Assembly: GCA_934630995.1 (NCBI GenBank)
Contig: CAKTXU010000015.1
Location: 1-12,573, forward strand
Length of the DNA stretch: 12,573 nucleotides
Reading direction: 5' to 3'
Source: an uncultured Eubacteriales bacterium
GTDB lineage: Bacteria > Bacillota > Clostridia > Oscillospirales > Acutalibacteraceae
Shown: positions 12,561-12,573 of the stretch, in pieces
How positions within the stretch are numbered: the stretch's first letter is position 1
How the letters are laid out: every line of letters starts with the position of its first letter
Program-made: the position numbers and the translations under genes
Notes under the pieces: generated by a model
Database searches by the model: none
Told to the model about the DNA's origin: nothing
The model's input: only the letters and a program-made list of their open reading frames with translations

Positions 12561-12573
12561 TGCTGGTTATGAG

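Overview
The window looks like chromosomal DNA from a fairly GC-rich member of the Clostridia, probably an Oscillospirales/Ruminococcaceae-type gut anaerobe. This is inferred from the strong AGGAGG-type ribosome binding sites, a lipoprotein with a Gram-positive-style lipobox, a transketolase split into two subunits, a GatCAB amidotransferase operon, and the clostridial flavour of the AspRS sequence. No database search was possible. Most genes run near 60-65% GC (39 of 60 bases in one sampled gatA line). Two accessory genes, at 3102-3926 and 12114-12560, are far AT-richer (25/60 and 23/60 in sampled lines).

Layout. 1-1238 (minus): the two halves of a split transketolase, with the C-terminal subunit cut by the window edge. 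1239-1710: a divergent regulatory region with one good promoter facing each way. 1711-2991 (plus): a secreted lipoprotein resembling a PrsA/SurA-type foldase whose parvulin-like region is split by a long Thr-rich insert; a strong terminator follows. 3102-3926 (plus): a low-GC nucleotidyltransferase-fold gene lying between two nearly identical GC-rich hairpins. 9585-4011 (minus): a translation operon, aspS-gatC-gatA-gatB plus a small multi-pass membrane protein. 9586-9815: a second divergent promoter region. 9816-11602 (plus): two translationally coupled surface proteins, a LamG-type lectin-like protein with a C-terminal membrane anchor and a smaller anchored protein with a predicted beta-rich ectodomain. 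11603-12113: about 500 bases without a credible gene, holding a series of hairpins including a 17-bp perfect inverted repeat inside a larger imperfect one. 12114-12560 (plus): a low-GC GNAT acetyltransferase.

How they fit together. AspRS and GatCAB in one operon suggest tRNA-dependent amidation, with Asp-tRNA(Asn) and/or Glu-tRNA(Gln) made by non-discriminating synthetases and converted by GatCAB. The most striking observation is that aspS is interrupted by an in-frame TAA immediately followed by an ATG, inside the catalytic core, while the rest of the reading frame is intact. It is a fresh nonsense mutation, an assembly error, or an AspRS made as two polypeptides. The least explained genes are the surface-protein pair, the Thr-rich lipoprotein and the hairpin-rich segment.
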